A DNA stretch of 38,760 nt, taken from contig CANGQQ010000005.1 of NCBI GenBank assembly GCA_947456025.1, positions 1-38,760 of the forward strand. Direction: 5' to 3'. The DNA comes from Chitinophagaceae bacterium (GTDB lineage Bacteria; Bacteroidota; Bacteroidia; Chitinophagales; Chitinophagaceae). This document shows, one piece after another, positions 8,407 through 17,019 of the stretch (the first letter of the stretch is position 1; each line of letters starts with the position of its first letter). Under the pieces are notes generated by a model. That model was not told the DNA's origin. It did no database searches and was given only the letters and a program-made list of their open reading frames with translations. The position numbers and the translations under genes were made by a program.

Positions 8407-8623
8407 TTAACCTAATGACACACGCTTGAATACAACCACCTTAACAACTCCGGCACTTTCAAATTAAGTTTCAACACTTTTTTAAACCATCACTCACGAA
8501 AGCTTGTGCCAAAAGAGTTTGTTCTTTAAAGAACGCATTGAGGTTACCTTCTGCAATGTTTGAAACCATTTCTTCGGACTCTTCTGCCATTTTGGGATCA
8601 TTTTTAACAATACCCGCTCCCAT
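8407..8623 (-). pseudogene. Decayed fragment of the 3' end of tsf (elongation factor Ts)
   Basis: This stretch aligns with the last 200 or so bases of the intact tsf gene (15118 to about 15320), including its stop codon. By hand it is roughly 80-85% identical, with only two mismatches across the 48 bases from CACGAAAGCTTGTG to GCATTGAG. Read on the minus strand it gives NDPKMA, EEMVSNIAEGNLNAFFKEQT and LLAQAFV, close to the EF-Ts C-terminus. One extra base in an A/T run (near 8481) then shifts the frame: translation stops at 8471, and the old frame continues with another in-frame stop to FKRVSLG and the original stop at 8407. The N-terminal four fifths of the gene are absent. A 50-codon frame (8471-8623) remains open but has no sign of being expressed. 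Origin by partial duplication or acquisition from a relative cannot be separated here. Confidence 0.88.
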
Positions 8624-8709
8624 TTAAACAATACTGCCAATACACTGTTGTATGGGCTGGTTCAATCGAAAATGGGGAATATTTAAGAAATCTGCCCCGG
8701 ATTTCCATT

Positions 8710-8717
8710 TACCTTTG
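8710..8717 (+). promoter_or_regulatory. Promoter -7 element ahead of the RND efflux region
   Basis: TACCTTTG followed by C is a perfect TAnnTTTG element. It ends only 9 bases before the ATG at 8727, so the transcript would have a very short leader. It lies downstream of an in-frame ATG at 8652 and argues against that longer start. No clear -33 TTTG is seen. Confidence 0.6.
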
Positions 8718-8726
8718 CGTCTCATT

Positions 8727-9110
8727 ATGAAACGGATTATTGCCTTTAGTCTTTTATGTCTGTTCATCAACTCCTCCATGCTGCTGCCGCAGGTGGGTGG
8801 GGCGTGTCTGCATGACAACGGAGGTAAGCAGCCTGATCATGTGAATTCATTGTTGGGATGGATAAATGAAATCGTTTTAGAACATACCGATACAACACCA
8901 ATAGGCGAGGATTCCGATAATTCATTTTTCAACAGTAACATTGACGAAACCTTTTGTCATCGCTCACAACACAAACACGACCTGCAGCCACAGGATATTT
9001 TGTTGCCTGATGGATGCAAGTTTGCAGAATATGCTGAAGGAAAACTTCCCTGTCTCATCATGGATGTTACTGCTCCCCCTCCCGACATAACTTTCGCCTC
9101 CTTCATTTAA
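8727..9110 (+). CDS. Small secreted Cys/His-containing protein preceding the RND operon
   Basis: A 127-residue protein beginning with a basic, hydrophobic signal-like segment (MKRIIAFSLLCLFINSSML). I do not recognise its family. The mature part holds three or four cysteines (27, 77, 97, 109), a CHRSQHKHD cluster, and a Pro-rich tail (TAPPPDITFASFI). It may be periplasmic or surface-exposed, and the Cys/His content would suit metal binding, though that is only a guess. The start at 8727 is chosen because a perfect -7 promoter element ends 9 bases upstream and the hydrophobic export segment starts there. It is 94 bases upstream of the efflux adaptor gene with no further promoter visible, so co-transcription with the pump is plausible. 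Confidence 0.6.
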   Translation: MKRIIAFSLLCLFINSSMLLPQVGGACLHDNGGKQPDHVNSLLGWINEIVLEHTDTTPIGEDSDNSFFNSNIDETFCHRSQHKHDLQPQDILLPDGCKFAEYAEGKLPCLIMDVTAPPPDITFASFI

Positions 9111-9121
9111 TACGCTTCACT

Positions 9122-9140
9122 CACTGCTGTCTTGGCAGTG
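9122..9140 (+). repeat. Inverted repeat between the small secreted gene and the efflux adaptor
   Basis: CACTGC and GCAGTG form a perfect 6-base-pair stem around a 7-base loop. No T-run follows, so it is more likely an mRNA hairpin or operator than a terminator. Confidence 0.35.
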
Positions 9141-9204
9141 GTGTGCTTATGTTCCAAATCGGAGAAATCCGGCCTGAACCAATTTTTACAAAAATTTCAT
9201 TTAT

Positions 9205-10347
9205 ATGAACTATCGTCATAGTGCATTCTATGCTTTGTGTGCTGCAATCTGTAGCGCCGCTGTCATTACAATAACATCCTGCAACAATAAAGTAGAAAAA
9301 ATCAATACCACTTCCGAAGTATTCCAGGTCCTTAAACCGGTAATCGTAGATACGGTTTACCAAGAAGAATATGTGGCCGAAATACATGCCTTACAAAACG
9401 TCGAAATCCGCACTCGTATTAAAGGGATTATTGAACAGATTCATGTAGATGAAGGCAACCCTGTAGCAGCAGGCCAGTTGCTATTTACCCTTAGCAGTCG
9501 TATCTATAAAGAAGATTTGTTAAAGGCCAATGCACAACTTAAAAGCGCTGCTGCAGAATTAAAATCTGTTGAAGTGGAAGTGAAAAACATAAAACTGCTG
9601 GTGGAAAAAAACATTGTTTCGAAAACGGAACTGGAAATGGTGCTTGCAAAAAAGGAAGCTATACAGGCAAAAATTGAAGAAGCCAATTCGGCGATTTCAC
9701 TTGCAAAACTGAATCTGTCATTTGCCCAAATAAGGGCTCCATTCAGCGGCACCATCAATCGCATACCCAATAAACGGGGTAGTCTTGTGGAAGAAGGAGC
9801 TTTGCTCACCACTATATCCAATAACCGTGAAGTGTTTGCATACTTCAATTTGTCCGAAAGCGACTATCTTAATTTTGTTACATCTGATAAAAAAACCGAA
9901 TTCAAAAGTGCCCATCTTTTATTGGCCAATAACACGCTTTACGAATACAAAGGAAGCATTGAAATTTCTGAAAGTGAATTTGATGCCTCTTCCGGCAATA
10001 TTGCTTTCAGAGCACGCTTTCCTAATCCGGAAGCATTACTAAAACATGGTGGAAATGGTAAGATCATCATTACCAAACCACTACATAATGCCATGCTGGT
10101 TCCTCTTCGATCCACATTTGAAATACAGGACAAAGTTTTTGTTTTTACTGTTGACACCAAGAACAAAGTGCGACAAAAAGCGATTGTTCCAAAATTACGT
10201 ATTCCGCATTTCTACGTAGTGGAAGCCGGTCTTACAAAAGATGAAATCATTCTTTTTGAAGGCGTAGAAAATGTAAAAGAAGGAGATCAGATTAAACCTG
10301 AAATTATTTCTCACGAGCAAACTCTTATCGGAAGCAGCAAACAGTAA
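9205..10347 (+). CDS. RND efflux periplasmic adaptor (membrane fusion protein, AcrA-like)
   Basis: A 380-residue adaptor that would link the inner-membrane pump to the outer-membrane channel of a tripartite efflux system. The N-terminal segment ends in a lipobox-like TITSC (Cys26), so it is probably a lipoprotein. Then follow a lipoyl half-domain (ALQNVEIRTRIKG near 63-75, with HVDEGNPVAAGQLL), an alpha-helical hairpin rich in Lys/Glu/Ala at about 97-170, the second lipoyl half (IRAPFSGTINR near 176) and beta-barrel/membrane-proximal domains to the end. It is 12 bases upstream of the pump gene, in the standard adaptor-pump-channel order. Length is normal for the AcrA/MexA group. Substrates cannot be told from sequence. 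Confidence 0.92.
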   Translation: MNYRHSAFYALCAAICSAAVITITSCNNKVEKINTTSEVFQVLKPVIVDTVYQEEYVAEIHALQNVEIRTRIKGIIEQIHVDEGNPVAAGQLLFTLSSRIYKEDLLKANAQLKSAAAELKSVEVEVKNIKLLVEKNIVSKTELEMVLAKKEAIQAKIEEANSAISLAKLNLSFAQIRAPFSGTINRIPNKRGSLVEEGALLTTISNNREVFAYFNLSESDYLNFVTSDKKTEFKSAHLLLANNTLYEYKGSIEISESEFDASSGNIAFRARFPNPEALLKHGGNGKIIITKPLHNAMLVPLRSTFEIQDKVFVFTVDTKNKVRQKAIVPKLRIPHFYVVEAGLTKDEIILFEGVENVKEGDQIKPEIISHEQTLIGSSKQ

Positions 10348-10359
10348 AGCGATCGACAC

Positions 10360-13300
10360 ATGACATCAAAATTTATTCATCGCCCGGTATTATCCATTGT
10401 AATATCGGTGATCATTACTTTATTGGGGTTACTTTCATTAACCCAACTTCCCGTTACACAGTTTCCGGATATTGCCCCGCCGGAAGTAACGGTTACCAGC
10501 AAATACACCGGCGCCAATGCTGAAACCGTTGTAAAAGCAGTTGTTACACCTCTTGAACGTGCTATTAACGGTGTGCCGGGTATGGCTTATATGTCTTCCG
10601 TTTCCGGAAACGACGGCACCAGTGTTATTCAAATTGTTTTTAAAGCCGGAACAGATCCTGATGTAGCAGCCGTTAACGTACAAAACCGCGTATCATCAAC
10701 ATTGGATGAGCTACCGGAAGAAGCCATTAAAGCAGGGGTAATCGTTGAAAAGGTACAGAACAGCATGCTCATGTATCTGAATATCCTCAGCTCAGACTCA
10801 GCATTGGATGAAAAGTTTCTCTTCAATTTTACTGACATCAATATCCTGCCTGAGTTAAAACGTATAGAAGGGGTAGGCTTTGCCGATATTATGGGCTCAC
10901 GGGAATATGCTATGCGCATTTGGCTGAAGCCAGATAAAATGGTGATGTATAATTTATCAGCTCCGGAGGTCATCAGCATGCTCAAGGCTCAAAACGTGGA
11001 AGCGGCTCCCGGTAAGATTGGTGAAAGTTCCGGTAAACTGGCACAGTCATTACAATATGTTTTAAAATACACCGGCAAGTACAACACAAAAGAAGCTTAT
11101 GAAAACATTGTGCTGCGCAACGAAGAAAACGGAGAATTGCTTCGTTTAAAAGATATCGCTGATATTGAATTTGATTCACAGGAATACGATGTGCTTTCAA
11201 AAGAAAACGGCAAACCGTCCGCTGCGATCATGATCAAGCAGCGTCCCGGAACGAACGCCAAAGAGGTGATTCAAAAAATTAAAGACCGGATGAAGGAAAT
11301 CAAAACCGTTTCTTTTGCACCCGGCATGGATTACACTGTGAGTTACGATGTATCATCGTTCCTCGATGCTTCAATCAATGAAGTAATCAAAACATTGATT
11401 GAAGCCTTTATACTGGTAGCATTGGTTGTATTCATTTTCTTACAGGATGGCCGATCCACCATCATTCCCATCCTGGCCGTTCCGGTTTCACTCATTGGCA
11501 CCTTTTTCTTTATGCAGTGGATGGGATTTTCACTCAACCTTATCACTTTGTTTGCCCTGGTACTGGCCATTGGAATTGTAGTTGATAATGCCATTGTAGT
11601 GGTAGAAGCTGTGCATGCAAAAATGGAACAGTCGGGTATGGGTGTACGTCGTGCAACAGAACAGGCCATGCACGAAATCAGCGGCGCCATCATTGCCATC
11701 ACACTCGTTATGTCGGCGGTGTTTGTACCGGTCGCATTTATGGAAGGGCCCACAGGTATTTTCTATCGCCAGTTTTCATTAACGATGGCGGTTTCGATTG
11801 TTCTTTCCGGTGTTACGGCCCTTACACTCACCCCGGCTTTGTGTATGCTGTTTCTGAAAAACACACATGCTGCACACAATCATTCCACCAAAAAGAAAAA
11901 CAGATTAACCCGATTTTTTGATGGATTTAATAAATGGTACAACGGTTTATCTAATCACTACCGGAATCTGATAGGTTTCATTGCCAATAGAAGAGTCATC
12001 ACATTTGGCGCCCTTTTACTCTTCAGTTTAAGTGCCGGCATCATTGGAAAAATCGTCCCTTCCGGATTTATTCCTAATGAAGATCAGGGAGCTATCTATG
12101 CGAACATTACAACACCATCGGGCGCCACTCTGGAACGTACTGATAAAGTAGTGGACGAAGTGCAACAAATTGCTCAGAACATGCAGGCGGTAAGTTCTGT
12201 TTCCAGCCTTTCCGGTTATAGTGTGTTATCAGAAGGTGTAGGTGCTGTTTATGGCATGAACCTGATCAATCTGAAAAACTGGAAAGATCGTTCACAATCT
12301 GATGCAGCCATCATCCGTGAACTGGAAGAAAAAACAAAACACATTAAAGATGCCAACATTGAATTCTTTACTCCACCACCGGTACCCGGCTATGGCAACT
12401 CGAGTGGTTTTGAATTGAGATTACTTGATAAAACCGGAAGTGGTGATCTGCAAAAACTGCAGCAAACGGCAAGGGCCTTTGTAGAAGCATTGAACAAGCG
12501 GCCCGAGATCATGAATTCCTTTACCACCTTCAATGCCAGTTTTCCGCAATTCCTGCTCCATATTGACGGTGATAAAGCAGCACAAAAGGGAATTACTGCA
12601 GATAATGCCATGAGTACGCTGCAAACTTTGATTGGCAGTGAGTATGCTACCAACTTCATCCGTTTTGGTCAGTTGTACCGTGTGATGGTGCAGGCACTGC
12701 CACAATACCGTGCGCAGCCCGATGATTTGCTGAAACTTTACATCAAAAACGACAAAGGCGAAATGGTTCCGTTCTCATCCTTCCTTCGGGTTGAGAAAGT
12801 CTATGGGCCGGAACAGGTAACCCGTTACAACATGTACGCTTCTGCCATGATTAACGGTCAGCCGGCCACAGGCTACAGCAGCGGTCAGGCCATCGCTGCC
12901 ATTAAAGAAGTTGCGGCATCCCAACTTCCTAAAGGTTATAGTTACGACTGGGCAGGATCCAGCAGAGACCAGGCAAATACAGGCAACCAGGCCATTTACA
13001 TTTTCATCATTTGTTTGCTGTTTGTTTACCTGTTACTGGCAGCACAGTATGAAAGTTTTCTCTTGCCATTCCCGGTCATTCTTTCATTACCAATTGGTGT
13101 TTTTGGCGCTTTGTTTCTTTTGATGCTGATGGGACTTGAAAATAACATTTACGCACAAATTGCAATGATCATGCTTATTGGTATCCTTGGAAAAAACGCC
13201 ATTCTTATTATTGAATTTGCAGCAATGAAACACCGTGAAGGAATGAAACCATTCCCTGCAGCTGTTGAAGCAGCTACGCTTCGTTTACGTCCCATTCTGA

Positions 13301-13527
13301 TGACCTCTTTTGCGTTTATCGCTGGTCTCATTCCGTTGATGCTGGCTTCAGGCGCCGGAGAAATCGGAAACAAAACCATTGGGTCTGCAGCGGCAGGCGG
13401 GATGCTCTTTGGTACTGTCTTCGGTGTTCTTGTCATCCCGGGTCTTTATGTGGTATTTGCTTCTGTTGCCGAAAAATTTAATACGAAAGGGGAAAAAGAA
13501 GAAAAGCCTTACACAGAAACCATTTAA
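10360..13527 (+). CDS. RND multidrug efflux pump, HAE1 family (AcrB/MexB-like)
   Basis: A 1055-residue inner-membrane proton antiporter, the engine of the tripartite pump. The N-terminus (FIHRPVLSIVISVIITLLG) and length are those of hydrophobe/amphiphile RND pumps: twelve membrane segments with two large periplasmic loops, about residues 30-340 and 560-870. In membrane segment 4 the relay reads GIVVDNAIVVVEA, with Asp409 kept but Asn410 where E. coli AcrB has a second Asp (Asp408). Lys945 in GKNAILIIEF matches AcrB Lys940. The gene starts 12 bases after the adaptor and is followed by the channel gene 95 bases on. No regulator gene is adjacent. Family call is firm; drug spectrum unknown. Confidence 0.95.
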   Translation: MTSKFIHRPVLSIVISVIITLLGLLSLTQLPVTQFPDIAPPEVTVTSKYTGANAETVVKAVVTPLERAINGVPGMAYMSSVSGNDGTSVIQIVFKAGTDPDVAAVNVQNRVSSTLDELPEEAIKAGVIVEKVQNSMLMYLNILSSDSALDEKFLFNFTDINILPELKRIEGVGFADIMGSREYAMRIWLKPDKMVMYNLSAPEVISMLKAQNVEAAPGKIGESSGKLAQSLQYVLKYTGKYNTKEAYENIVLRNEENGELLRLKDIADIEFDSQEYDVLSKENGKPSAAIMIKQRPGTNAKEVIQKIKDRMKEIKTVSFAPGMDYTVSYDVSSFLDASINEVIKTLIEAFILVALVVFIFLQDGRSTIIPILAVPVSLIGTFFFMQWMGFSLNLITLFALVLAIGIVVDNAIVVVEAVHAKMEQSGMGVRRATEQAMHEISGAIIAITLVMSAVFVPVAFMEGPTGIFYRQFSLTMAVSIVLSGVTALTLTPALCMLFLKNTHAAHNHSTKKKNRLTRFFDGFNKWYNGLSNHYRNLIGFIANRRVITFGALLLFSLSAGIIGKIVPSGFIPNEDQGAIYANITTPSGATLERTDKVVDEVQQIAQNMQAVSSVSSLSGYSVLSEGVGAVYGMNLINLKNWKDRSQSDAAIIRELEEKTKHIKDANIEFFTPPPVPGYGNSSGFELRLLDKTGSGDLQKLQQTARAFVEALNKRPEIMNSFTTFNASFPQFLLHIDGDKAAQKGITADNAMSTLQTLIGSEYATNFIRFGQLYRVMVQALPQYRAQPDDLLKLYIKNDKGEMVPFSSFLRVEKVYGPEQVTRYNMYASAMINGQPATGYSSGQAIAAIKEVAASQLPKGYSYDWAGSSRDQANTGNQAIYIFIICLLFVYLLLAAQYESFLLPFPVILSLPIGVFGALFLLMLMGLENNIYAQIAMIMLIGILGKNAILIIEFAAMKHREGMKPFPAAVEAATLRLRPILMTSFAFIAGLIPLMLASGAGEIGNKTIGSAAAGGMLFGTVFGVLVIPGLYVVFASVAEKFNTKGEKEEKPYTETI

Positions 13528-13622
13528 AACCGGAATGATGCAAGAGTATAAAACATTAAGTGTAAGTACAAATGTTTTGAAGGCGCATCCCACAGAACAC
13601 AACCATTCAATAAAATACATAT

Positions 13623-15047
13623 ATGAAAACAAAATACATATTGCTGTTGCTGCTTGTTTCCGGTGCCCTGTTGTACAGCTGCACACCTTTGAAAACGGGA
13701 CAAGTCATTAAAAAACAAGAGTTGCCTGTACAGTATGCTCAATCAAAAGATACCGCTAGCATTCCCGTTGCCGGTTGGAAAGATTTTTTTAAAGACACGC
13801 ATCTGATTCAGCTCATAGACTCTGCTTTAAAGCATAATTGGGATCTTCTGATTGCGTTTCAGCGGATGCAGGTTGCACAATCAGATGTGCTGCTGAGTAA
13901 CAGTGTACTGAAACCGAGAGTTGATGCCACTGTTACAAATGCCCTGCGACGATATGGACTTTACACTATGGATGGGGCAGGTAACAGCAGCACCTTTATG
14001 CTGCCGGGAAAAATAGTGCCAACCAATCTGCCGGATTATTTCATCGGCTTTCAGTCAAGCTGGGAAGCAGACATCTGGGGCAAATTAAGGAATCGTAAAC
14101 GAGCGGCCATATCACGCTATCTTGCTACAACTGAAGGACGCAACCTCGTTATCACAAACTTGGTTAGTGAAATTGCACTGGCTTACTTTGAATTGCAGGC
14201 GGCTGATCAAACGATACGTATTATTGAAGAAACCATTGCCATACAGCAAAGGGCCTTTGATATTGTAAAAGTAAAAAAAGAAGCAGCGGTATTAAATCAA
14301 CTCGCAGTAAAACAATTTGAAGCCCAGCTCATTAACCTGAAAGCATTACATACAGAAGTATTACAACAGATTGTTGAAACTGAAAACAGAATCAATTTTC
14401 TTTTGGGACGCTATCCGCAAAAAGTCAACCGAGATACCTTGTATTACAAAAATGATTTGCCTTTAACATTGCATACAGGCATCCCTTCCGCATTACTTGA
14501 AAACCGACCGGATATACGACAGGCCGGATTACAATTGATTGCGGCCAAAGCAGATCTCGCCGCAGCGAAAGCGGCATTTTATCCATCGCTCAACATCACT
14601 GCCGGCTTCGGGTACCAGGCATTTCGACCCAACCTTCTTTTCACTCCTGAATCAATCGCATTCACACTGGTCGGAAATATGGTGGCCCCCTTAGTTAATA
14701 GAGCTGCTATAAAGGCTGTGTTTTATACAGCCAACGCACAGCAACGGGAAGCCATGTACCAATTCAACAAAACAGTTGTAAATGCTTTTCATGAAGTGCA
14801 GACTGAAATAAGCCGAACAAAAAATCTGCAACAGATGTATGATTTAAAAATCAACGAAACCAACAGCCTTTCAGAATCGGTTGGAATTGCAGAAGAATTA
14901 TTCAGAACCGGCAGAGCCACCTACCTTGAAGTACTGTATGCGCAACAACAAACACTCAAGGCAAAACTGGAATTGATGGAAACAAAGAAGCGTCAATTGT
15001 TATGTGGTGTACATCTATACAAAGCACTGGGAGGCGGATGGAGATGA
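13623..15047 (+). CDS. Outer membrane efflux channel lipoprotein (TolC/OprM family)
   Basis: A 474-residue outer-membrane factor completing the tripartite pump. The signal peptide ends in a lipobox (LLYSC, Cys20), so it is probably lipid-anchored, as in OprM/NodT-type channels. Two repeats of the OEP fold are visible: a first half with FQSSWEADIWGKLRN near residue 142, and a second half opening with the family signature LLENRPDIRQA and continuing AKADLAAAKAAFYPSLNI. The end (GRATYLEVLYAQQQTLKAKLEL) is also canonical. It lies 95 bases after the pump gene, a gap with no recognisable promoter, and a strong terminator follows 18 bases after the stop, closing the operon. Confidence 0.93.
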   Translation: MKTKYILLLLLVSGALLYSCTPLKTGQVIKKQELPVQYAQSKDTASIPVAGWKDFFKDTHLIQLIDSALKHNWDLLIAFQRMQVAQSDVLLSNSVLKPRVDATVTNALRRYGLYTMDGAGNSSTFMLPGKIVPTNLPDYFIGFQSSWEADIWGKLRNRKRAAISRYLATTEGRNLVITNLVSEIALAYFELQAADQTIRIIEETIAIQQRAFDIVKVKKEAAVLNQLAVKQFEAQLINLKALHTEVLQQIVETENRINFLLGRYPQKVNRDTLYYKNDLPLTLHTGIPSALLENRPDIRQAGLQLIAAKADLAAAKAAFYPSLNITAGFGYQAFRPNLLFTPESIAFTLVGNMVAPLVNRAAIKAVFYTANAQQREAMYQFNKTVVNAFHEVQTEISRTKNLQQMYDLKINETNSLSESVGIAEELFRTGRATYLEVLYAQQQTLKAKLELMETKKRQLLCGVHLYKALGGGWR

Positions 15048-15064
15048 GGCAACCTGATGAAAAT

Positions 15065-15099
15065 AAAAATCCCCTGCAGTAAAACTCAGGGGATTTTTT
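15065..15099. terminator. Bidirectional rho-independent terminator
   Basis: AAAAATCCCCTG (15065-15076) pairs perfectly over 12 bases with CAGGGGATTTTT (15087-15098) around a 10-base loop, with T-runs in both directions. It sits between the convergent efflux channel gene and tsf and can end both transcripts. Confidence 0.92.
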
Positions 15100-15117
15100 A
15101 TTTTTCGATTCAGCGGA

Positions 15118-15954
15118 TTAACCTAATGCAACACGCTTAAATACAGTCACTTTCACATCACCTGCACTTTTCAAATAATCACCAACACTTTTTGAACCAT
15201 CTTTCACGAAAGCTTGTGCCAAAAGGGTTTGCTCTTTAAAGAACGCATTGAGTTTGCCTTCTGCAATTTTTGAAACCATTTCTTCAGGCTTTCCTGCCAT
15301 TTTAGGATCTTGTTTCATTAATTCCAGAATGATATCTTTTTCACGGGCAACAACATCGGCCGGAACACTATCCGCATCAACAGCAACAGGATTCATGGCT
15401 GCAATTTGCATTGCAAGGTCTTTTCCTACTTCTGGTGCTTCTTTGTCCAATCCTACCAAAACGCCCATACGGTTTGCACCGTGAATGTAGGAAGAAACAT
15501 ATGGAGCTTCCACTCGCTCAAACTTACTGATACCGATTTTTTCACCAATGGAAGCCAGCTTATCATTGATAAGATCTGCAATTTTAACACCGCCTATCAG
15601 CACTTCATTCAATTCTTCGGCAGATTTCACATTGTTGGCAACTGCCGCATCTGCAATTGACTTTGCAAATGCAACAAAGTCGGAGTTCTTACTCACAAAA
15701 TCAGTTTCACAACTGATGCATACAACAAAACCTGTTTTGTTATCAGCTGTTGTTTGAGCAATCACAACTCCTTCTTTTGCTTCACGGTCGCTACGCTTTG
15801 CAGCCACTTTTTGACCTTGTTTACGAAGCCAGTCAATAGCAGCTTCAAAATCGCCGTTTGTTTCAGTTAATGCTTTACGGCAATCCATCATCCCTGCGCC
15901 TGTAGCCTGACGCAACTTATTAATATCCTGTGCACTTATTGTTACAGTAGACAT
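15118..15954 (-). CDS. tsf: Translation elongation factor Ts
   Basis: A 278-residue guanine-nucleotide exchange factor that releases GDP from EF-Tu in the cytoplasm. The N-terminal UBA-like domain carries the signature KLRQATGAGMMDCRKAL, followed by the core with CETDFV near residue 79, the stretch that enters the EF-Tu nucleotide site. The C-terminal module ends LNAFFKEQTLLAQAFV and FKRVALG. It is last in the order rplM-rpsI-rpsB-tsf, 121 bases after rpsB, and a strong terminator follows 18 bases beyond its stop. Length suits the longer bacterial form. The last fifth of this gene has a decayed copy at 8407-8623. Confidence 0.97.
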   Translation of the reverse strand: MSTVTISAQDINKLRQATGAGMMDCRKALTETNGDFEAAIDWLRKQGQKVAAKRSDREAKEGVVIAQTTADNKTGFVVCISCETDFVSKNSDFVAFAKSIADAAVANNVKSAEELNEVLIGGVKIADLINDKLASIGEKIGISKFERVEAPYVSSYIHGANRMGVLVGLDKEAPEVGKDLAMQIAAMNPVAVDADSVPADVVAREKDIILELMKQDPKMAGKPEEMVSKIAEGKLNAFFKEQTLLAQAFVKDGSKSVGDYLKSAGDVKVTVFKRVALG

Positions 15955-16075
15955 ACAATGAAATTTTAAACTATTTTAAAATCAACAAATCGATTGAACC
16001 AATCATGCGGGTTCACTTGTTATTGAATACAAGTTCGGCCGGGAAAGTCAGGCAATCCCACCCAACCGGGATTCA

Positions 16076-16963
16076 TTAACGAGTTGTCGTACGCTTTTGC
16101 GGACCGGGCACCCGACGTTTAACACCGCCGGCAGCTCCTCCGGGTGCATTACCGCCACGTCCACCGCGACCAGCGCCACGTCCACCTCTTTCTTTCGAAC
16201 CTTCTTCACCTTCATCAAACTTGAGGCCTTTCTCTTCAACTTCTTCAGTTTCGTCTTCTTCTTTTTCAACCTGACGCTCAGCCAAACCTTCGGCAATAGC
16301 AGCAGTGATGTATTGTGTTAAGATTGCAATTGATTTGGTTGCATCATCATTTCCTGGGATGAAATAATCCACTTTATTAGGATCACAATTGGTATCCACC
16401 AGTCCAAAAGTTGTAATGCCCAAACGCTTTGCTTCAGCCAATGCAATGTGCTCATGACCAATATCAACCAGGAAAAGCGCAGCAGGGATACGGCTCATGT
16501 TGGCGATACCACCCAATACTTTTTCCATTTTATCTTTATCGCGGCTCAACTGCAAACGTTCTTTTTTCGTGATGTTGTCGAAGGAGCCATCGTTCAGCAT
16601 TTTTTCAATGCTCTGCATTTTCTTCACGCTTTTGCGAACGGTATTGAAATTGGTAAGCATACCTCCAAGCCAACGATCAGTAACATAAGGCATGTTTACT
16701 TTTTGTGCACACTCAGTAACAATTTCTTTCGCTTGTTTCTTAGTGGCAACAAACATGATCTTTTTACCGCTGCGGGCAATTTGTTTCAAGGCAGCAGCCG
16801 TTTCCTGTAAGCCTTCGACCGTTTTATTCAGATCGATGATATGAATACCTTTCTTTTCAGCAAAGATGTAAGGCAACATCTTGGGATTCCACTTCTTTTT
16901 CAGATGACCAAAATGCACACCTGCTTCGAGTAATTGCTGTTGTAATGAAGTGTTATTTTCCAT
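16076..16963 (-). CDS. rpsB: Small ribosomal subunit protein uS2 with RGG-rich C-terminal tail
   Basis: A 295-residue S2 protein of the 30S subunit. The core (about 1-230) is standard: LLEAGVHFGHLKKKWNPKM, FVATKKQAKE, RWLGGMLTNF, then GIVDTNCDP-like GLVDTNCDPNKVDY. After residue 230 comes an extension of about 60 residues: first acidic (KEEDETEEVEEKG), then glycine/arginine-rich (ERGGRGAGRGGRGG), ending basic (VKRRVPGPQKRTTTR). S2 commonly ends before such a tail, so this one may bind RNA or a partner. It is upstream of tsf, the classic pair, and downstream of rpsI. An AT-rich leader with a repeated AAATTTTCAAAT and a GC-rich hairpin precede it. Confidence 0.95.
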   Translation of the reverse strand: MENNTSLQQQLLEAGVHFGHLKKKWNPKMLPYIFAEKKGIHIIDLNKTVEGLQETAAALKQIARSGKKIMFVATKKQAKEIVTECAQKVNMPYVTDRWLGGMLTNFNTVRKSVKKMQSIEKMLNDGSFDNITKKERLQLSRDKDKMEKVLGGIANMSRIPAALFLVDIGHEHIALAEAKRLGITTFGLVDTNCDPNKVDYFIPGNDDATKSIAILTQYITAAIAEGLAERQVEKEEDETEEVEEKGLKFDEGEEGSKERGGRGAGRGGRGGNAPGGAAGGVKRRVPGPQKRTTTR

Positions 16964-16970
16964 TGTAATA

Positions 16971-16999
16971 ATTTGAAAATTTGACGATTTGAAAATTTG
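16971..16999 (-). repeat. Tandem AT-rich motif in the rpsB leader
   Basis: The plus-strand 13-mer ATTTGAAAATTTG occurs at 16971-16983 and again at 16987-16999, directly upstream of the rpsB start. The same core 12-mer ATTTGAAAATTT (AAATTTTCAAAT in the sense of the genes) recurs at 17453-17464, just upstream of rpsI. It may be an A/U-rich translation enhancer replacing a Shine-Dalgarno sequence; this is inference. Confidence 0.55.
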
Positions 17000-17019
17000 T
17001 AATTGACCATCCGGAGCCC

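Noticed and set aside
8471-8623. Fifty-codon open frame in the tsf remnant as a functional small gene
   Set aside because: It is explained by decay of a tsf copy, ends at a frameshift-created stop, and shows no promoter or start context.
8652-8726. Longer N-terminus for the small secreted protein gene (ATG at 8652)
   Set aside because: A perfect -7 promoter element at 8710-8717 lies inside it, and the export signal begins at 8727.
13379-13711. Open frame spanning the RND pump end and the channel start
   Set aside because: It overlaps two real genes in another frame and is low in complexity (KKKK run).
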